Source: Rhizobium leguminosarum bv. trifolii WSM1325 (lineage in GTDB: Bacteria > Pseudomonadota > Alphaproteobacteria > Rhizobiales > Rhizobiaceae). From it: a stretch of DNA of 64,000 nt. The notes under the pieces are model-generated. The model was not told where the DNA came from, searched no databases, and saw only the letters and a program-made list of their open reading frames with translations. The translations under genes were made by a program, and so were the position numbers. The stretch lies in assembly GCA_000023185.1 (NCBI GenBank), contig CP001626.1, forward strand, positions 286,313 to 350,312. The letters run 5' to 3'. The number at the start of each line of letters is the position of its first letter. Position 1 is the stretch's first letter. Positions 47,903-58,012 of this stretch are shown here, piece by piece.

Positions 47903-48855
47903 TTGCTGCCCCGCGGATTGAGCGCGTCGTTGAGTCCGTCGCCAAGGAAGCTGAAGGCAACCGAGGCAAGGCCGAGCACGGCCGCCGGAGCGGCGAGAAG
48001 GTGGGGATAATGCTGCCAGACGCGCAGGCCGTCCGAGATCATGTTGCCCCAGCTCGGCGTTGGCGGATTGACCCCGACGCCGAGGAAGCTGAAGGCGCTT
48101 TCCAGCACCATCGCCGTGCCGAGGCCGGCGCTGACCGAGACGATCAGGGGGCCGAGCGCATTCGGAATGACATAACGCTTGATGATGATCCAGTTCGACA
48201 GGCCGAGCGCCTGGGCCGCGGTGATATAGGGCCGGCTGCGGATCGACAGTACCTGGGCGCGCACGAGACGGGCGTAAGGCGGCCAGGAGATCAGCGCCAT
48301 CGAGCCGAAGACGAGAATGAAATCCACCCACATGGTTTCGCGGTAGAAGGGATTGAGGGTCGCGAGATAACGCGCCTCCATCCATTTGCTGATCGGCGAT
48401 TTCAGCGAGGCGTTGATGACGACGACGAGCAGCAGGTTGGGAACCGACATCGTCACGTCGGTCAGCCACATGATGGCGCGATCGAATGGATTGCCGAAGA
48501 AACCAGCGACGGCCCCGAGCACCAGGCCAATCAGCACCGCGAAGACGGTGACGATGATGGCGACGAGGAAGGCGGTGCGTGTGCCGAAGACCACGCGGCT
48601 GAAGACGTCGCGGCCGAGATCGTCGGTTCCGAAGAGGTGGCTCATCGACGGCAGGACGTTGCGGGCGTTGAGGTCCTGGCTCAAATAATCATAAGGCGTG
48701 AGGTAGGGGCCGAAGATCGCCGTGAAGCCGAGGATCAGGACGATGACGAGGCCGAAGATGGCGAGCCTGTTGCGCTTCAGCCGATACCAGGCATCGCGCC
48801 ACAGGCTGACCGGCTCTTCGACGGTTTCGGTGGTGGAAAGAGGGATGGCGGACAT
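47899..48855 (-). CDS. Opp/Dpp-type ABC transporter permease (DppC/OppC-like)
   Basis: The 318-residue membrane protein has an N-terminal segment WRDAWYRLKRNRLAIFGLVI leading into the first span, FGTDDLGRDVFSRVVFGTRT as the family block and the EAA loop ITAAQALGLSNWIIIKRYVI. NPPTPSWGNMISDGLRVWQ is another OppC signature. It begins 2 bases after the stop of the B-type permease and overlaps the ATPase gene by ATGA. Confidence 0.93.
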
Positions 48856-48857
48856 GG

Positions 48858-49814
48858 TCAGCGGCTCCTTCTTGAATCATTGGCACGCGGGTCGAGCAGC
48901 GGATAGAGCACATCCACCAGGAGGTTCGAGACCATCACCAGGAATGAGCCGATCAGCGTGATCGCCAGAATGACCGGATAATCGGAATTGATCAGCGCCT
49001 GCACAGTCAACCGGCCGAGGCCCGGCAGGCCGAAGACGAGTTCGACGAAGATCGCGCCGTTGACGATGGTGATCATGATCAGGCCGAGCTGCGTGACGAC
49101 GGGCGTCAGCACCGGCCGCAGGATATGGCGCAATGCCACGATGATCTCGGGCACGCCCTTGGCGCGGGCGGTGCGGACGAAATCCTCCGACAGTACCTCG
49201 ATGACGGCGGCACGCGTCTGCCTCACGATCAGCGCGATCGGCTGGAAGGAAAGGACGAGCAACGGCAGCAGGATACGGACATCGAAGATGCCGCCCCAGC
49301 CATAGGGCACGCTTGCACCCGGCAGCAGCACGATGAGGCCGACCATCAGCATCGGACCGGCGACATAGGCCGGGATCGCCCAGAGGAAGAGTGCGGAGCC
49401 CAGAATGGCATAGTCGATGCGCGAATTCTGGTTGAGCGCAGCGATCATGCCGAGCGGGATCGCGACGACGGCGGTCAGGATGATGGAACAGATCGCAAGC
49501 TGGAAGGAGACGGGGGCTGCGGCCGAGACCATTGCCCAGACGGAGCGGCCCGAGGTCAACGAATTGCCGAACTGGCCGTGCAGCAGGTTCCAGATGTAAA
49601 GGCCGAACTGGACGATGAAGGGTTTGTTGAGACCGGCACTTTCGCGAATGGCTTCGATGCGCTGCGGATTATAGGCGACGTCGCCTGGCGCGCGCAGGAA
49701 GATCAGCTTGATCGGATCGCCTGCACCATAGAAGGCCAGCGCGTAGACCGCCAGCATCACCACCAGAACGGACGGAATCCAGATGGCAAATCGGGTTAGC
49801 ACGTAGCGCAGCAA
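48858..49814 (-). CDS. Opp/Dpp-type ABC transporter permease (DppB/OppB-like)
   Basis: The 318-residue permease begins at TTG 49814 (LLRYVLTRFAIWIPSVLVVM), after GGGAGGTGG; the upstream 164 residues of the open frame are arginine-rich shadow sequence. It has FGNSLTSGRSVWAMVSAAAP, the EAA-like loop FVRTARAKGVPEIIVALRHI and VELVFGLPGLGRLTVQALIN, all typical of OppB. It forms the channel with the C-type permease. Confidence 0.92.
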   Translation of the reverse strand: MLRYVLTRFAIWIPSVLVVMLAVYALAFYGAGDPIKLIFLRAPGDVAYNPQRIEAIRESAGLNKPFIVQFGLYIWNLLHGQFGNSLTSGRSVWAMVSAAAPVSFQLAICSIILTAVVAIPLGMIAALNQNSRIDYAILGSALFLWAIPAYVAGPMLMVGLIVLLPGASVPYGWGGIFDVRILLPLLVLSFQPIALIVRQTRAAVIEVLSEDFVRTARAKGVPEIIVALRHILRPVLTPVVTQLGLIMITIVNGAIFVELVFGLPGLGRLTVQALINSDYPVILAITLIGSFLVMVSNLLVDVLYPLLDPRANDSRRSR

Positions 49815-49944
49815 GGCCACCTCCCACCTGTTGTTCGACGCGTTCCCGCTTTTGGCTGCGATCGCATCTCTTCTTTTTGATACGTGCGCGAAGGCCTTGC
49901 GGCCTTCGCGCGGGTTATTGCCGATTGGAACGGTTTCCGCCGGA

Positions 49945-51579
49945 TCAACCGATGGAAATGTTCCAGGGTTCGACGACCTGCCAGTCAAGGTTCTTTTCCA
50001 GGCCCTTGACCTCTTTGGTAGCCCAGCGCGACATCGCCTGAGAATACCATGGAATGAAGGCCCAATCCTCGCGGAACGCCTTCTGGGCTTCCTGGGCGAG
50101 AGCGATGCGCTTCGGATCGTCCGCAGCCTTGGTCGTGGCCTCGGCAAGGGCACTGTCGACCTTGTCGTTCTTGTATCCACCGAGCTTGTTCTGCGCATTC
50201 GACGAGGTCGAGGCGATGCAGCCCGCCAGATAGGAGACGGCATCGGGAACGCGGGTGCCGACGTCGTCGCGGAAGATCTGGACCGAATTCTGATCCGGAC
50301 CCGCATAGGAATCCTGCTGCGGCTTCATGTCGACGGCTGTGATGCCGAGATTCTGACGCCACTGCTCGGCGATGAACTGGGCGGCGGCCTGAATGGCCGG
50401 CGCCGAAATGCCGACGAACAGGATCTTCGGCAGGCGCTCCGGACCGCCGTAGGTCGATTCCGCAAGCAGCTTCTTGGCAGCAGCCGGATCATAGGGATAA
50501 GGCTCGAAACCGGAATTCTCCGCACCCGGAACCGAATTGAGGATCTGGTCGGCTTTCTTGTGCGGGCCGTCGGGATAGGACGCCTTGAACAAGCCGTCGC
50601 GATCGACGGCCATGATCAGCGCCTGGCGGACCTTCGGATCGTCCATCGGCGCGCGGGAGATGTTGAACCAGAAATGCTGGCTGGTCGGGATCAGCGGGCC
50701 GGCCGAGAATTCCGGACCAAGATCCTGGATGATGGTCGAGGTGACAAGTTCGGTATGGGCGTTGAACTCGCCCGATTTGATCAGCGACGTTGCAGTGACA
50801 TTATCCTCGATCGAGGTGATATCAATACGGGCAAGCTTCGGCTTCGGTCCGAAGAAGTTCTCATTCGGCTCGAACGAGAGTTTGCCGGCGTCGATGTCGA
50901 TGCTCGTCAGCTTGAACGGACCGGAGAAGACCGGCTTGCTATCGGGCTTATACCAATCGATGATCTCCTCGCCGTCGCTGCCGCGCGACTGCGATGCCTT
51001 GGTGATCGGCGCGATGTGGTTTGCCAGGCGCATGAAGAAGATCGGGTCTGCGGCACCAAGCGTCACCACGACCGTCCCTTCGTCGGGTGTCGCGACACCA
51101 GTCAACTCCTTGCCGGAGCCGGCGGCGATTTCGGCGTAACCCTTGACCCTGCTCAGCACCTGGTCGGCGCGCTGGTTCTTGGTGTTGGGCATCGAGGAGA
51201 CTTCCCACGATCCCTTGACATCCGCCGAGGTGATCTTGCTGCCGTCGGAAAAGACGGCCTTCGGGTCGAGCTTGAAGGTCCAGACTGTGTTGTCGGCCGA
51301 TTCCCAGCTGGTGAAGACGTAGGGCTTGATATTGCCTTCGCTGTCGAAATACATCGGCGATGCCCACCAGATCGAATTCCAGCGGAACGTCCTGCCGCCG
51401 CCGCGCAGCGGCGACCAGTCCTGGTCGAAGGCCGGATTTGCGACCTTCAGGACCTGGCCTTCATCGGCCATAACGATGCGGGCATTCATCCCGAATACGG
51501 TGAGGCCGACACCGGCTGCAAGGCCGAGCTTCAGCGCGTTACGACGTGATATTTTGGTTTTATCCGATTGATCAGACAT
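49945..51579 (-). CDS. Opp-type periplasmic binding protein with Tat-like signal (SBP_bac_5)
   Basis: The 544-residue protein starts at ATG 51579 after GGGAGGAATGCC. Its N-terminus KTKISRRNALKLGLAAGVGL carries a twin-arginine motif followed by a hydrophobic stretch, pointing to Tat export. The mature part follows the family-5 binding-protein plan (GRTFRWNSIWWASPMYFDSE, EIIDWYKPDSKPVFSGPFKL, NISRAPMDDPKVRQALIMAV). Family members bind peptides, opines, oligosaccharides or sialic acid. The surrounding enzymes favour an acidic carbohydrate here, but that is inference. First gene of the leftward operon. Confidence 0.92.
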   Translation of the reverse strand: MSDQSDKTKISRRNALKLGLAAGVGLTVFGMNARIVMADEGQVLKVANPAFDQDWSPLRGGGRTFRWNSIWWASPMYFDSEGNIKPYVFTSWESADNTVWTFKLDPKAVFSDGSKITSADVKGSWEVSSMPNTKNQRADQVLSRVKGYAEIAAGSGKELTGVATPDEGTVVVTLGAADPIFFMRLANHIAPITKASQSRGSDGEEIIDWYKPDSKPVFSGPFKLTSIDIDAGKLSFEPNENFFGPKPKLARIDITSIEDNVTATSLIKSGEFNAHTELVTSTIIQDLGPEFSAGPLIPTSQHFWFNISRAPMDDPKVRQALIMAVDRDGLFKASYPDGPHKKADQILNSVPGAENSGFEPYPYDPAAAKKLLAESTYGGPERLPKILFVGISAPAIQAAAQFIAEQWRQNLGITAVDMKPQQDSYAGPDQNSVQIFRDDVGTRVPDAVSYLAGCIASTSSNAQNKLGGYKNDKVDSALAEATTKAADDPKRIALAQEAQKAFREDWAFIPWYSQAMSRWATKEVKGLEKNLDWQVVEPWNISIG

Positions 51580-51905
51580 GGCATTCCTCCCAGAGTGAAT
51601 TCGGCAGCGCTCTCCCTGCACCTGCCAGGCGCAGCACAATCCGTTCCGTATCGTTCTCTCGTTATTGTAAATATGTCAACAAAAAATCGCGATTTCAATC
51701 CGAACAAAATTTTCTCCTGAAAATATATAAGTTATAACAGATAGATAACTTTTCGCGGCGGCTTCACGGCATTTTGTCTTCTTGACAAAATCGCGGCAAT
51801 ATAAAAGTTCTTTGCACTCCATCGCGACAGACCGATGACAATTGGAACGCGCAGCCCCCGGTTCGAACACGGATCGGCAAGACAGGACGCGCCGAGGAGG
51901 GCGGA
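51580..51905. promoter_or_regulatory. AT-rich divergent promoter of the acid-sugar module
   Basis: The 326 bases separate the binding-protein gene from the aldolase gene and are clearly AT-richer than the flanks between 51660 and 51815. Two dyads lie here: AAGTTAT-N9-ATAACTT at 51729-51751, and the operator-like dyad at 51771-51791. Promoters for both directions are expected; no exact start can be assigned. Confidence 0.55.
51771..51791. promoter_or_regulatory. Palindromic operator candidate ATTTTGTC-N5-GACAAAAT
   Basis: Perfect 8-bp arms separated by TTCTT form a 21-bp dyad in the centre of the divergent promoter. The inner TTGTC...GACAA form fits the general shape of FadR-type GntR operators. 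The GntR gene at 44053 is the likely binder by context. Confidence 0.55.
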
Positions 51906-52811
51906 ATGAGCCATCACAGGATTACCGGCGTTTTCAGCGCCTCCGCAACGCCGCTGACGGCGGACAACAGGCCGGATTTCGCCCTTTTCACCGACCATTG
52001 CCGGCAGCTGCTGACCGAGGGGTGCCATGGCGTGGCGCTGCTCGGTACGACGGGCGAGGCCAATTCCTTCTCCGGAGCCGAGCGCCGTGCCATTCTGGAA
52101 GCAGCACTGAAGGCCGGCATTCCCGCCGACAGGCTTTTGCCGGGCACTGGCGTCGTCGCCATTCCCGAGACTGTGGAATTGACCCGGCACGCGCTGTCGC
52201 TTGGCGTCACCAAGGTGGTGATGCTGCCACCCTTCTACTACAAGGGCGTCTCCGACGATGGTCTCTTCGCCGCCTATTCGCAGGTGCTGGAAAAGGTCGC
52301 CGACACCCGCCTGCAGGTCATCCTCTATCATATTCCACAGGTTTCAGGCGTTCCGCTGTCCATTCCGCTGATCGGGCGGCTGATTGCAGCCTTCCCGGAA
52401 ACGGTCGTCGGCATCAAAGAATCTGCGGGAGATTTCAACAACATGCAGGCGATCATCGCCGCCCATCCCGGCTTCTCGGTGCTGGCGGGCGCCGATCCGC
52501 TGCTGCTGCCGTTGCTGAAGGCGGGCGGCGCTGGCTGCATCACGGCAACCTCCAATCTCGTGGCGAATTCGCTCCGCACCGTCTACGACCATGTCCATGA
52601 CGAGGCGCGCGCCGCCGATGTCGAGGCGGCGCAAGCGCGCATCAACGCCTATCGCACGCTTTCCAATTCCTACGTCCAGATCCCGACCATCAAGGCGATG
52701 GTGGGGCTGAAGACCGGCAATCCCGCCTGGAAGCGTACGCGCGCGCCGTTGATGCCGCTCGGCGATGCCGACTATGCCGCACTCGCCGAAAGCTACGCCA
52801 AGCTACCTTGA
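51906..52811 (+). CDS. DapA/NanA-family aldolase (dihydrodipicolinate synthase superfamily)
   Basis: The 301-residue TIM-barrel protein begins ITGVFSASATPLTADNRPDF and has VALLGTTGEANSFSGAERR (the GTTGE substrate loop). VILYHIPQVSGVPLSIPLIG supplies the Tyr of the catalytic triad and ETVVGIKESAGDFNNM the Schiff-base Lys. That makes it a class I lyase of the DHDPS/N-acetylneuraminate lyase/KDG aldolase superfamily. As a catabolic, transporter-linked member it likely cleaves a 2-keto-3-deoxy or nonulosonic acid rather than making lysine. The ATG follows GAGGAGGGCGG. It is the first gene of the rightward arm. Confidence 0.9.
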   Translation: MSHHRITGVFSASATPLTADNRPDFALFTDHCRQLLTEGCHGVALLGTTGEANSFSGAERRAILEAALKAGIPADRLLPGTGVVAIPETVELTRHALSLGVTKVVMLPPFYYKGVSDDGLFAAYSQVLEKVADTRLQVILYHIPQVSGVPLSIPLIGRLIAAFPETVVGIKESAGDFNNMQAIIAAHPGFSVLAGADPLLLPLLKAGGAGCITATSNLVANSLRTVYDHVHDEARAADVEAAQARINAYRTLSNSYVQIPTIKAMVGLKTGNPAWKRTRAPLMPLGDADYAALAESYAKLP

Positions 52812-52822
52812 GGAGATCCGTC

Positions 52823-54010
52823 ATGAGTTTTACCGGCCTGCCTCCGGAAGCCATTCCGGCCCTGATGACCGGGGCCATCGCCCCTCACCCCACAATCGAG
52901 GGTCGTGCGGATGCCTATCTGCCCTCCCCCTGCATCCAGAACCATGCCGCAAATCTCGCCTTTCTGCCCGACGGCACGCTGACCTGCGTCTGGTTCGGCG
53001 GCACGATGGAGGGCATGGGCGATATCTCGATTTACATGTCGCGGCTGGCGCCGGGCTCTGGGCGATGGTCCGTGCCGGAAAAGATGAGCGACGACCCGGA
53101 GAAATCCGAACAAAATCCGTTAATTTTCAAGGCTCCAGACGGAAACGTATGGCTGCTCTATACCTCGCAAACCTCGGGCAATCAGGACGGTTCTGTTGTC
53201 AAATTCCGGGTTTCAGGTGATGGCGGCCAGACCTTCGGCCCGGTCCAAATCCTCTGCGACAGTCCCGGCACCTTCGTTCGCCAGCAGATCGTCGTCAACG
53301 GCAGGGGCGATTGGCTGCTTCCGGTCTTCCGTTGCGTCGGCCTGAATGGCCAGCGCTGGAGCGGCGATGCCGATACGGCTGCGGTGCTGATGTCACGTGA
53401 TGGCGGCGCGAGTTGGCAGATGCGCGATATTCCAGACAGTATCGGCGCGGTGCACATGAACATCCTGCCGCTTGGCGGCGACGAGATGATCGCCTTCTAC
53501 CGCAATCGTTTTGCCGAAAACATCCTGTCCAGCCGATCATCCGACGGCGGCGAGACATGGAGTGCACCCGAGCCCGCCGAACTGCCGAACAACAACTCCT
53601 CGATCCAGGCCACGATCCTGAATGATGGAGCAATCGCAATGGTTTACAACCATTCGAATGCCGGCATGTCGGATGCACGTCGCCAGTCTCTCTATGACGA
53701 AATCGAGGGTGGCGATGCTGGAGAGACCACCGTCGTTGCCGATACCAGCGCACGCAAGGCCGTCTGGGGTGTTCCACGTGCGCCGCTGAGCCTGGCGATA
53801 TCAAGGGATGGCGGCAAGAGCTTTCCGCATCGCATCGATCTCGATACCGGCGACGGCTTCTGCCTCAGCAACAATTCGAAAGAGTCGCTGAACCGTGAGT
53901 TCTCCTACCCCTCGATCGTCCAGGGCGGCGACGGCACGCTGCATATCGCCTACACCTACTACCGGCGCGCCATCAAATATGTGCGCCTCGCCCCGCAATC
54001 CCTGCCGTGA
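52823..54010 (+). CDS. Sialidase-like six-bladed beta-propeller protein (BNR/Asp-box), cytoplasmic
   Basis: The 395-residue protein has four Asp-box-like motifs: VSGDGGQTF, MSRDGGASWQ, SSDGGETWSAP and SRDGGKSFPH. It also has NHAANLAFLPDGTLTCVWFG near the N-terminus and SYPSIVQGGDGTLHIAYTYY near the end, as in BNR_2/exo-sialidase-family proteins. No signal peptide is visible, so it should act on an imported substrate. ATG 52823 follows GAGGAG; the frame starts at TTG 52808 inside the aldolase stop region. Whether it is a hydrolase, lyase or epimerase cannot be decided; the true sialidase Arg triad was not confirmed. Confidence 0.85.
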   Translation: MSFTGLPPEAIPALMTGAIAPHPTIEGRADAYLPSPCIQNHAANLAFLPDGTLTCVWFGGTMEGMGDISIYMSRLAPGSGRWSVPEKMSDDPEKSEQNPLIFKAPDGNVWLLYTSQTSGNQDGSVVKFRVSGDGGQTFGPVQILCDSPGTFVRQQIVVNGRGDWLLPVFRCVGLNGQRWSGDADTAAVLMSRDGGASWQMRDIPDSIGAVHMNILPLGGDEMIAFYRNRFAENILSSRSSDGGETWSAPEPAELPNNNSSIQATILNDGAIAMVYNHSNAGMSDARRQSLYDEIEGGDAGETTVVADTSARKAVWGVPRAPLSLAISRDGGKSFPHRIDLDTGDGFCLSNNSKESLNREFSYPSIVQGGDGTLHIAYTYYRRAIKYVRLAPQSLP

Positions 54011-54362
54011 GCAAAGCGGCAGCCGGAAAATTGTAAACCTGCATCCGATCGCAAGGATGCAGGATGGCAACGGCTGCGGGTTGACGGACGGGGAAATTGA
54101 CAACAGGCTCAGATTATTCACCGCCGTCGCAAAGATGATGGGCCAGCGGTGCATGAAATGCCGGCATAACCATGACGAATTTCATAACACACTGATATCT
54201 TTATCGATATTGGCACAGCAACGCCGCGTTGAAGCGCGCTCGAGCGCACGTCAGATGATAAAAACTTCTGCTCTCTGGAATGCTGGCTTGACATTGACAT
54301 TACAACTTTACATTAAAGAGGACGATGATATTGCCGCAAGATCTTGCAGGGAGGACTGGTTC
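54011..54362. promoter_or_regulatory. 352-base gap with hairpin and possible internal promoter
   Basis: After the sialidase-like gene a 9-bp hairpin, CCTGCATCC-N8-GGATGCAGG (54038-54063), lacks a U-tract. The second half is AT-rich and contains directly repeated TTGACA at 54288-54299. With a TACATT at 54309-54314 this gives a possible sigma-70-type promoter for the dehydrogenase gene. No protein was recognised. Confidence 0.4.
54288..54314 (+). promoter_or_regulatory. Possible sigma-70-like promoter for the alcohol dehydrogenase gene
   Basis: TTGACA at 54288 and TACATT at 54309 are 15 bases apart, slightly short of the ideal 17. A second TTGACA follows immediately at 54294. The dehydrogenase ATG is 49 bases downstream of the -10-like hexamer. 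Evidence is only the hexamer match. Confidence 0.3.
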
Positions 54363-55496
54363 ATGGCCAGCTTGGATTCGCCGATCACGATAGTTCGGCC
54401 GCATCTGATCGAATTCGGCGTCGGCACGGCGGGAAAGCTCGGCAAATGGGCCGCCGAAAAGGGCTATCGTCGCACGCTCGTCATCTCCGATGCCTTCAAT
54501 GCCTCGCGCATCGACGTACTGGAGCTGAAGGGCGAGGTAACCGTCTTTGCCGAAGTGACGCCCGAACCGGATACGGCCAATCTCGCAAAGGTGCTGGCGG
54601 CGGCAAACGCCGCCGATGCCGAGCTGATTGTCGGCTTCGGCGGTGGCAGCGCCATGGATCTAGCAAAACTTGCCGCCGTGCTTGCCGGCTCTGCCCAGAC
54701 GCTGCACGAGGTCGTCGGTCCGAACAAGGTGCATGGGCCGCGCAAGGTAGCGCTTGCCCAGGTGCCGACGACATCGGGCACCGGCAGCGAGGCCGGCATC
54801 CGTGCGCTTGTCACCGATCCGGCGACGATGGCAAAGCTTGCCGTCGAAAGCCTGCATATGCTGGCCGATATCGCCGTCATCGATCCTGCTTTGACCTTCA
54901 GCGTCCCGGCTCGCACGACGGCCGCCACCGGCGTCGATGCCATGGCCCATTGCGTCGAGGCCTTCACCAACCGCAAGGCGCATCCGATGGTCGACATCTA
55001 TGCGATCGAGGGGACGCGGCTCGTCGGCAAATATCTCGCCCGCGCCGTCAAGGACGGCAACGACGCTGAAGCGCGCGCCGGCCTCTCGCTCGCCTCGCTT
55101 TACGGTGGCTTCTGCCTCGGCCCGGTCAACACCGCCGGCGGCCATGCGCTCGCCTATCCCCTCGGAACGCGCTGGCATGTGGCCCATGGCGCGGCAAATG
55201 CGCTGATCTTTCCGCATGTTCTCGCCTTCAATACACCGTCCGCGCCTGAGAAAACCAAGGCGGTGATGGAAGCGCTTGGGCGTGAAACCTCCGGCAACGT
55301 CACCTCCGTCTTCGATGCGGCTTATGCTTTCTGCGCCGAACTCGGCATCGAGATGAAGCTCTCAGGCCTCGGCGTGCCGGAAAGTGATCTCGACGCCATG
55401 GCCGACGACGCCTTTGCCATTCGCCGTCTGCTCGATAACAATCCGCGAGATCTCTCTCGGGCCGACATTCGCGCGATTTACGCGGCTGCCTTTTAA
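54363..55496 (+). CDS. Iron-containing (group III) alcohol dehydrogenase
   Basis: The 377-residue protein has the NAD-binding GFGGGSAMDLAKLAAVLAGS and the TTSGTGSEAGIRALVTD block. Metal ligands are apparent in GVDAMAHCVEAFTN (Asp, His), AGGHALAYPLG (His) and HVAHGAANALIFPH (His). Such enzymes reduce aldehydes or oxidise alcohols using Fe2+ and NAD(P). I start at ATG 54363 with GGGAGG upstream; the frame is open further back without family features. It is 31 bases upstream of the PdxA2-like gene. It probably handles a short aldehyde or hydroxy acid from the pathway. Confidence 0.92.
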   Translation: MASLDSPITIVRPHLIEFGVGTAGKLGKWAAEKGYRRTLVISDAFNASRIDVLELKGEVTVFAEVTPEPDTANLAKVLAAANAADAELIVGFGGGSAMDLAKLAAVLAGSAQTLHEVVGPNKVHGPRKVALAQVPTTSGTGSEAGIRALVTDPATMAKLAVESLHMLADIAVIDPALTFSVPARTTAATGVDAMAHCVEAFTNRKAHPMVDIYAIEGTRLVGKYLARAVKDGNDAEARAGLSLASLYGGFCLGPVNTAGGHALAYPLGTRWHVAHGAANALIFPHVLAFNTPSAPEKTKAVMEALGRETSGNVTSVFDAAYAFCAELGIEMKLSGLGVPESDLDAMADDAFAIRRLLDNNPRDLSRADIRAIYAAAF

Positions 55497-55527
55497 GCGG
55501 TAAGGTTTTTTAGAAGGGACTCGATCG

Positions 55528-56514
<987 letters not shown>

Positions 56515-56652
56515 TCGCGGCTTCCATGAGGACCAACAAGCGCCCATCGCCGACACAACGATTTTGAACTTCGTTATGACATCCAATAGCAGAACCGGAC
56601 TCTGTCGTTCAGGAGCGTCCCGCCGTTGACGCGTCGACATTCCAAGACTACA

Positions 56653-56671
56653 TAGCTAGACAGTCTAGCTA
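56653..56671. promoter_or_regulatory. 19-bp perfect palindrome, operator of the Phd/VapC module
   Basis: TAGCTAGAC-A-GTCTAGCTA is a perfect palindrome. Its last base is the first of the AGGAG ribosome site of the antitoxin gene, 13 bases before the ATG. Such palindromes at the promoter of toxin-antitoxin operons bind the antitoxin for autorepression. Confidence 0.8.
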
Positions 56672-56683
56672 GGAGCAGAATCG

Positions 56684-56938
56684 ATGGAATGGCAGTTGCA
56701 GGACGCCAAGAACCAATTTTCGAAGGTCGTGCAGAAGGCCCGACAAGAAGGGCCGCAGGTGGTGACCGTGCGGGGCGAGCGTACGGCCGTCGTTCTGTCC
56801 GCGCGCGACTACGACGCCCTGCGTGCCGGTAGGCCGACCCTCGTCGACGACTTGCTCGGTGGCCCCGCCTGGGACGATGAGTTCGCCGATGCGGTAGAAG
56901 CACGCAACAAGACTCCAAGCCGCGACGTTGCCTTCTGA
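56684..56938 (+). CDS. Antitoxin of the Phd/YefM family
   Basis: The 84-residue protein begins MEWQLQDAKNQFSKVVQKA and continues GPQVVTVRGERTAVVLSARD, the N-terminal DNA-binding fold of Phd/YefM antitoxins. The C-terminal tail (LVDDLLGGPAWDDEFADAVE) would wrap the toxin. Its stop overlaps the toxin ATG (TGATG). It neutralises the PIN-domain toxin and represses the operon through the upstream palindrome. Confidence 0.93.
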   Translation: MEWQLQDAKNQFSKVVQKARQEGPQVVTVRGERTAVVLSARDYDALRAGRPTLVDDLLGGPAWDDEFADAVEARNKTPSRDVAF

Positions 56939-57345
56939 TGTATCTGGTCGACACCAACATCGTCTCGGAGGCGCGACGCGGCACGCCGCAGGCGGTCTCC
57001 TGGCTGCGCTCCGTCGATCCGCTCACCATCCACCTGAGCGCGTTGACGCTTGGCGAGATCATGCGCGGCATTGCCCTCAAACAGAAATCGGATCCGAAGA
57101 CCGCGGCGCATCTCACCGAGTGGCTGCGCAAGCTGCGTTATGATCATGGCGACCGGATCCTGCCGGTGACCGACGAGATCGCCGTCGAATGGGGCCGCAT
57201 CGCCGCCATCCGGCCGCGTGGCGATATCGACGGGCTGATCGCCGCAACCGCGATCGTTCATGATCTGATTGTCGTCACTCGCAATGTCGGCGATTTTGAC
57301 GACACCGGCGCAGCGGTGATAAATCCATGGGAGACGGACGCGTGA
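56938..57345 (+). CDS. vapC: VapC-family PIN-domain toxin
   Basis: The 135-residue protein has YLVDTNIVSEARRG with the first catalytic Asp, LGEIMRGIAL with the Glu and DGLIAATAIVHDLIVVTRNV then GDFDDTGA with the later acidic residues. These form the metal site of PIN-domain ribonucleases. VapC toxins cut tRNA or rRNA to arrest growth. Translation is coupled to the Phd-type antitoxin. The residues needed for activity are present, so the toxin looks intact. Confidence 0.93.
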   Translation: MYLVDTNIVSEARRGTPQAVSWLRSVDPLTIHLSALTLGEIMRGIALKQKSDPKTAAHLTEWLRKLRYDHGDRILPVTDEIAVEWGRIAAIRPRGDIDGLIAATAIVHDLIVVTRNVGDFDDTGAAVINPWETDA

Positions 57346-57529
57346 GCAGTCGAGGCAGCCACTTCCTCGTTTAAAATGGCCTCCTGTGCCTTTGGATAAA
57401 GGCCTTGGCTACGTCGGGCCGAGAACTATTGTCGGCGCGTTTGGTGGCAGCATCATGATCTGCTGACCAAGCCTCATCTGTCCGGCGTTTTGATCTGCTC
57501 AGCGGAAACGTTGATTGCACCGCAACCCG

Positions 57530-58012
57530 TCACATGCCGAACAAGCGACGATCCCAGAAGACCGGTTGGTGGAGGCTGGTGGTGATCGACGGGAATTCCG
57601 GGTGGGCCGGATTGATCAGCACGTTGCGGTCGACGCGGGCGACGACGCTTGGGACCAGCAGGATGGCGCTGCGCTTTTCCTGGCACCAGCGCTCGCCGAA
57701 AGCCTTGCTGACGTTTGCCGGCATGCTGTCCCAGCCGGGCAGCGCGGGCTCGGAGAAAACCTCGTAGCTTAGCCCACGCGGTAGGGTGATCGTGACATAG
57801 TGCTGATTGGGTGGCAGCCGCCCGCTGCCATGGACGAGCTTTTCGAGCAGTGCCGTCGAATAATGCTCGCTCGTATAGATGATCGGGCTGCCCGACGTGT
57901 TCCACCGGCCAGGCGCGATGGTCGAGCCGGTGGCGTCGAAGATCGGATAGGTTCCGTGGGGATCTCCGATGCGGACGGATGTCAGTGTGCGGTCAAGAAC
58001 CTGTGCGCTCAC
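57530..58012 (-). CDS. RES-domain toxin
   Basis: The 160-residue protein carries GRWNTSGSPIIYTSEHYSTA then LLEKLVHGSGRLPP, supplying the conserved Arg36, Tyr46 and Glu57 of the RES fold. LINPAHPEFPSITTSLHQPV near the end is typical. RES toxins degrade or modify NAD(+) and related molecules in an ADP-ribosyltransferase-like fold. It overlaps the antitoxin gene by ATGA on the minus strand. The length is normal and the toxin looks intact. Confidence 0.92.
   Translation of the reverse strand: MSAQVLDRTLTSVRIGDPHGTYPIFDATGSTIAPGRWNTSGSPIIYTSEHYSTALLEKLVHGSGRLPPNQHYVTITLPRGLSYEVFSEPALPGWDSMPANVSKAFGERWCQEKRSAILLVPSVVARVDRNVLINPAHPEFPSITTSLHQPVFWDRRLFGM

Noticed and set aside
49831..51549. 572-codon plus-strand open frame
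   Set aside because: It lies opposite the Opp-type binding-protein gene and reads as arginine/aspartate-rich repetitive sequence without family features. It is a high-GC shadow frame.
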